Shown here: positions 61,004-64,000 of the stretch, in pieces
How positions within the stretch are numbered: position 1 is the stretch's first letter
How the letters are laid out: every line of letters starts with the position of its first letter
Assembly (NCBI RefSeq): GCF_040276085.1
Contig: NZ_JBELOK010000010.1
Coordinates: forward strand, 62,001-126,000
Origin: Castellaniella sp040276085
GTDB lineage: Bacteria > Pseudomonadota > Gammaproteobacteria > Burkholderiales > Burkholderiaceae_B
Length of the DNA: 64,000 nt
Reading direction: 5' to 3'
Notes under the pieces: generated by a model
Databases searched by the model: none
What the model was told of the DNA's origin: nothing
What the model saw: only the letters and a program-made list of their open reading frames with translations
Translations under genes and position numbers: made by a program

Positions 61004-64000
61004 CTATCGCAGCGCGAAATCCACGCGCGTTGCCGTGCCGCCGTCGTCTGTGGTGGCTGCGTCAGTCTTGGACGCCACGATGAAGACACGGTTGGTCAGG
61101 TCCTGGGCGATTGTCAGAATCTGCTCGTACACGGCCTGTGCGCGGGCGTCCGCAAGTTGTTCTATTGACTGTTTGTTTATTGGGGCTGCGGCGAGCAGCA
61201 GGGCATCCATTTGCTTGAGCGGCACCGATTTGGCAAAGCCGATCATGTTGCGCGGCTTGTTCTTGATCTTGGTGTCGTCGTAGACGTCTTCCAGGTATTT
61301 GGCGCGGTCGGCTTCTGTCAGTGTGATGGTGCCTGGATCGGCCTTCTTGCCGATGTCGTCGGCTTTTACTGCGCGTATTTTTTTGTCCACCCAGGCCTGA
61401 CGCAGGCCGGCTTTGTCGGCTTGTGGATCGGCGCGGCCGATGATGTCCATTTTCAGTGCGGGGCGGTCGGTCAGCGCCTTGACCAGGGTGGCGATGTTTG
61501 ATTTGGCCGTGTCGTCGAGTTCTGCACTGCCGGGTGCGAATTCGATGCGCGACAAATCATTGTCACCGCCGCCAAAGGCGGAGGCCAACAACTTGAAGGG
61601 TGCAGTGACTGCCTTTGCGAGCGTGTTCACGATCACCTTTACGATGATGCCGCCCACCGAGAACTGCGGGTCGTCCAGTGAACCGGAGATCGGCAGGTTG
61701 ATGTCGATGTTGCCACTAGCGTCTTTCAGCAGAGAGACGGCTAGCAGCACCGGCAGTTTGATTGCGTCGGGGCTATCGGAAGGCTTGCCAAAAGTAAGCT
61801 GATTGAGCAACACTCTGTTGCTGGCCTGCAGGGTGCGGTCCTTGATCTGGTATCGGAGGTCGACCGACAGTTTGCCGCGTTGGATGGCGTAGCCGACGTA
61901 TTTCGAGGAGTACGTGGTGAACCGAGGCAGATCCACGCCCTTGGCGGAAGCTTTCAGATCCATCGCCAGGTAGCGTGAGAAAGGCTGCACGATGCCTGAG
62001 ATGGAAAAGGGTGCCGTACCGTAAACGCGGCCGTTGACACTAACTTTAGCTGGCTTGGGTTTGCTCGAGGACACGGCAGTGAGGGAGCCATTGATGGCGG
62101 ACAGTTCGGCACGGTAGTTGGGCCGCACGAAATGGTCGTTGAACGTCATGCGGCCGCGCTTGAGCTTGACGCTATTGATTGAGATGTCGGGTTCGCCAGC
62201 GCGGCGGGCTGCGGGTTTGCTTGCCGCTGTTGTGCCGCTCCGGCGCGTCTGTGTGTCCTGTGTGATGGAGCCGCCTGCCTCGCCCTTGTCCACCAGGAGA
62301 TCCATCACATTTAGACGTGCGTTGCTGTTGAGCAGGATATTGCCGTAGAAATCTTCCAGCTGGATGTCGCCCAACCCCAATCCCAGCTTGGGCCCCGCCA
62401 TTGAAATGTGCATATTGTTCAGGCCCAGGCGCTTCCAGTTCAGGAACGGTGCCTTGTTGACGCGATCCTGGAGGTCAAAATCATTGACCTGAATGGCGCC
62501 TTTCCAGCTTGCCTGCAGTGGCGTTCCGCCTTGTGCAGGGGCGAATTCCGCGTTGCCCGATGCGCCCAGGGAGATGCTGCGTACCGTGGCGTTCAGACTG
62601 GAGGCGACGTAGGGGGCTAGGGAGGCAGCGTCAAATTTCTTCAGATCAACCGAGGTCTTTAGCGACAGCGGCTGTGTGGTGAGGGAGCCCTTGAGTGCCA
62701 GCGTGCCGTGCTTCTGGAGGCCTTCGGCCTGCAGGGTGACGTTTGCCGGCTTGGCGTCCAGGGCCAGGCGGTCGGCAGTCAGCATCAGTGATCCCAGAGT
62801 CAGGCCGACGCTGGGCTTGATAGAGTCGTCACGCCCGGTGAACTGTTGCAGGCTCAGTTTCACGTCATGGGCCTCGACGTGGGTGCCCGCCACATCCACC
62901 TTGCTTTCCAGGCTGAGTCGCCCGTCTTTTATGGTGATAGGGGCAAAATGGTGAATAGTCTTCGCGAAGGGCGCCAATGCTAACTGATCCAACCGGACCT
63001 GCGCCTGAATCGACAGGGGTTGCAGAATGACAGGCGCTTGAATCTGCAGTGAACTGCCATCCGATGGCTGATCCATGCTTAGTTGCACAAGCATGGGCTG
63101 ATCTGCTGGTTGCGGCAGGACAATATGCTGGACTTCTGCATCCAGGCCGCTGAGCGGATAATCCAGTTCGCTCGGGTCATCGCGCAGGTGCACCTCGCCG
63201 GATGCGAGCTTGACTGCACTGATGGTGATTCTCCAGGCAGGTGATGCAGCCTTGATTGTTGTATCGGCAACTGCAGCGGGTGGTGCAGTCTCAGTTGCCG
63301 CATCCGCACTTGCGGCGGATGCGGGTTTGCCCAACTTGGCGAAGCCTTCGACCACTCGCTGCCAATTCAGTTGCTGAGTATCGCGGTGCGCTTCTACTTG
63401 CGGTTTTTCCAGGGTTACCGTATCGATGGAGACTGTCCGGGTGCTCAGATCGGCTGCAAGACCCTGAATCCTCAGGTCGTCCCAGGCCAGCAGTGGCTCG
63501 CCCGAAGGCTCGGCCATGTCGAGTTGTCGCAGGCCTGCGTCGCCCTGCACGCGGATGCGGGGTGCGGCGTCGGCAGGCTGTTCAAACAGCACTTCCAGTT
63601 TGGAATCCAGCAGCGCGTTTTTAATCTGGACAGGTAGAGCGAGAGGCCAGAAATCCGCCCACTGGTTGAGTGCCAGGCCGTCGAGCGTCACGTCCAGCGT
63701 GGAGGAGGGCACCTTGTCGAATGGCCGGGCCGTGCCGGTCAGGTCGAAGGGGCTGCCATTGATGAGCATATGCAGGGCGGGCTGCACGTCTATCTCCGTG
63801 GCGTAGCTCAGGGATGAGATGAAGGGAATGCCCAGCGTGAGATCGTCGATTTTCTGCTGACGGCCAGTGACGCGGTCGTCAAGGCTGATGGCCCCGTTTG
63901 TTAGCGACAAGTTGTTCAGGGAGAATCGTGGCGGCTCTTTCTTGGCTGCTTCGGGTTCGGGTGGTTGGTCGGCCGACAGCTTGGACAGCCGGTCGACAAT
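61004..64000 (-). CDS. DUF748 / AsmA-like envelope protein, C-terminal 998 residues (cut by window end)
   Basis: The frame stays open to the window edge, so the N-terminus is outside; a TTG at 63910 is not a real start because conserved sequence continues through it. The visible part has repeated beta-rich AsmA-like blocks (LSLTNGAISLDD, ITIKDGRLSLESKVDV, MTFNDHFVRPNYRAELSAINGSL). Near the C-terminus an OmpA-like stretch (IEFAPGSAELDDTAKSNIA, MDIIGRADP) follows, coded around 61430-61560. DUF748 proteins are thought to bridge the periplasm in lipid handling. It converges on the SulP gene with 54 bases between. Confidence 0.85.
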   Translation of the reverse strand: MVDRLSKLSADQPPEPEAAKKEPPRFSLNNLSLTNGAISLDDRVTGRQQKIDDLTLGIPFISSLSYATEIDVQPALHMLINGSPFDLTGTARPFDKVPSSTLDVTLDGLALNQWADFWPLALPVQIKNALLDSKLEVLFEQPADAAPRIRVQGDAGLRQLDMAEPSGEPLLAWDDLRIQGLAADLSTRTVSIDTVTLEKPQVEAHRDTQQLNWQRVVEGFAKLGKPASAASADAATETAPPAAVADTTIKAASPAWRITISAVKLASGEVHLRDDPSELDYPLSGLDAEVQHIVLPQPADQPMLVQLSMDQPSDGSSLQIQAPVILQPLSIQAQVRLDQLALAPFAKTIHHFAPITIKDGRLSLESKVDVAGTHVEAHDVKLSLQQFTGRDDSIKPSVGLTLGSLMLTADRLALDAKPANVTLQAEGLQKHGTLALKGSLTTQPLSLKTSVDLKKFDAASLAPYVASSLNATVRSISLGASGNAEFAPAQGGTPLQASWKGAIQVNDFDLQDRVNKAPFLNWKRLGLNNMHISMAGPKLGLGLGDIQLEDFYGNILLNSNARLNVMDLLVDKGEAGGSITQDTQTRRSGTTAASKPAARRAGEPDISINSVKLKRGRMTFNDHFVRPNYRAELSAINGSLTAVSSSKPKPAKVSVNGRVYGTAPFSISGIVQPFSRYLAMDLKASAKGVDLPRFTTYSSKYVGYAIQRGKLSVDLRYQIKDRTLQASNRVLLNQLTFGKPSDSPDAIKLPVLLAVSLLKDASGNIDINLPISGSLDDPQFSVGGIIVKVIVNTLAKAVTAPFKLLASAFGGGDNDLSRIEFAPGSAELDDTAKSNIATLVKALTDRPALKMDIIGRADPQADKAGLRQAWVDKKIRAVKADDIGKKADPGTITLTEADRAKYLEDVYDDTKIKNKPRNMIGFAKSVPLKQMDALLLAAAPINKQSIEQLADARAQAVYEQILTIAQDLTNRVFIVASKTDAATTDDGGTATRVDFALR

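Overview
The window looks like a chromosomal segment of a beta-proteobacterium in the Burkholderiales, most likely family Alcaligenaceae. The grounds are the recC-recB-recD order, the glnK-amtB / comM / ubiK neighbourhood, a permease-less PTS (EIIA-HPr-EI) behind gshB, a BktB-type thiolase, and a suf locus with SufU and SufT and no SufE. Genus cannot be fixed by eye. Most of the DNA is GC-rich, densely packed housekeeping sequence, with many 4-base ATGA start/stop overlaps.

Bases 1-8600 are metabolic and accessory: the end of an aromatic-ring hydroxylase, a BenE transporter, an EAL-like/HDOD protein, a class V aminotransferase, an ABC-2 exporter pair, a probable thiosulfate dehydrogenase with its dihaem partner (tsdBA), and an NlpC/P60 lipoprotein. 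Bases 8600-29150 hold yggS, the RecBCD subunits, an acyl-CoA synthetase, NnrDE, a TadA-LdcA fusion, the ABC-F protein YbiT, YigZ, CheV, BktB and a spermidine-synthase-like protein.

Bases 29200-45000 carry tRNA-Val and the translation genes thrS and infC, then rpmI-rplT-pheS-pheT-ihfA-merR. The usually contiguous infC and rpmI are separated here by about 8.1 kb holding gshB, the PTS genes, a lipoprotein gene, glnK-amtB, comM and ubiK. Control signals are readable: an AUC start on infC, terminator-like hairpins before thrS and pheS, a sigma-54 promoter with an NtrC palindrome before glnK, and a new promoter plus hairpins before rpmI.

Bases 45000-54500 hold a small ECF sigma / anti-sigma pair, an Atm1-type ABC exporter, and a regulator-sufBCDSUT operon for iron-sulfur cluster assembly. 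Bases 54500-59100 are a cyclic-di-GMP neighbourhood: an EAL-CBS-GGDEF protein, then tRNA-Pro, then a roughly 2.5 kb islet bounded by a 48-base repeat of the tRNA 3' end. The islet carries a phosphodiesterase and a diguanylate cyclase facing tail to tail and no integrase. It is the clearest accessory element in the window. The window ends with a SulP transporter and the C-terminal 998 residues of a DUF748/AsmA-like protein.

The two observations most worth following are the tRNA-Pro c-di-GMP islet and the TadA-LdcA fusion with its histidine-rich joint.
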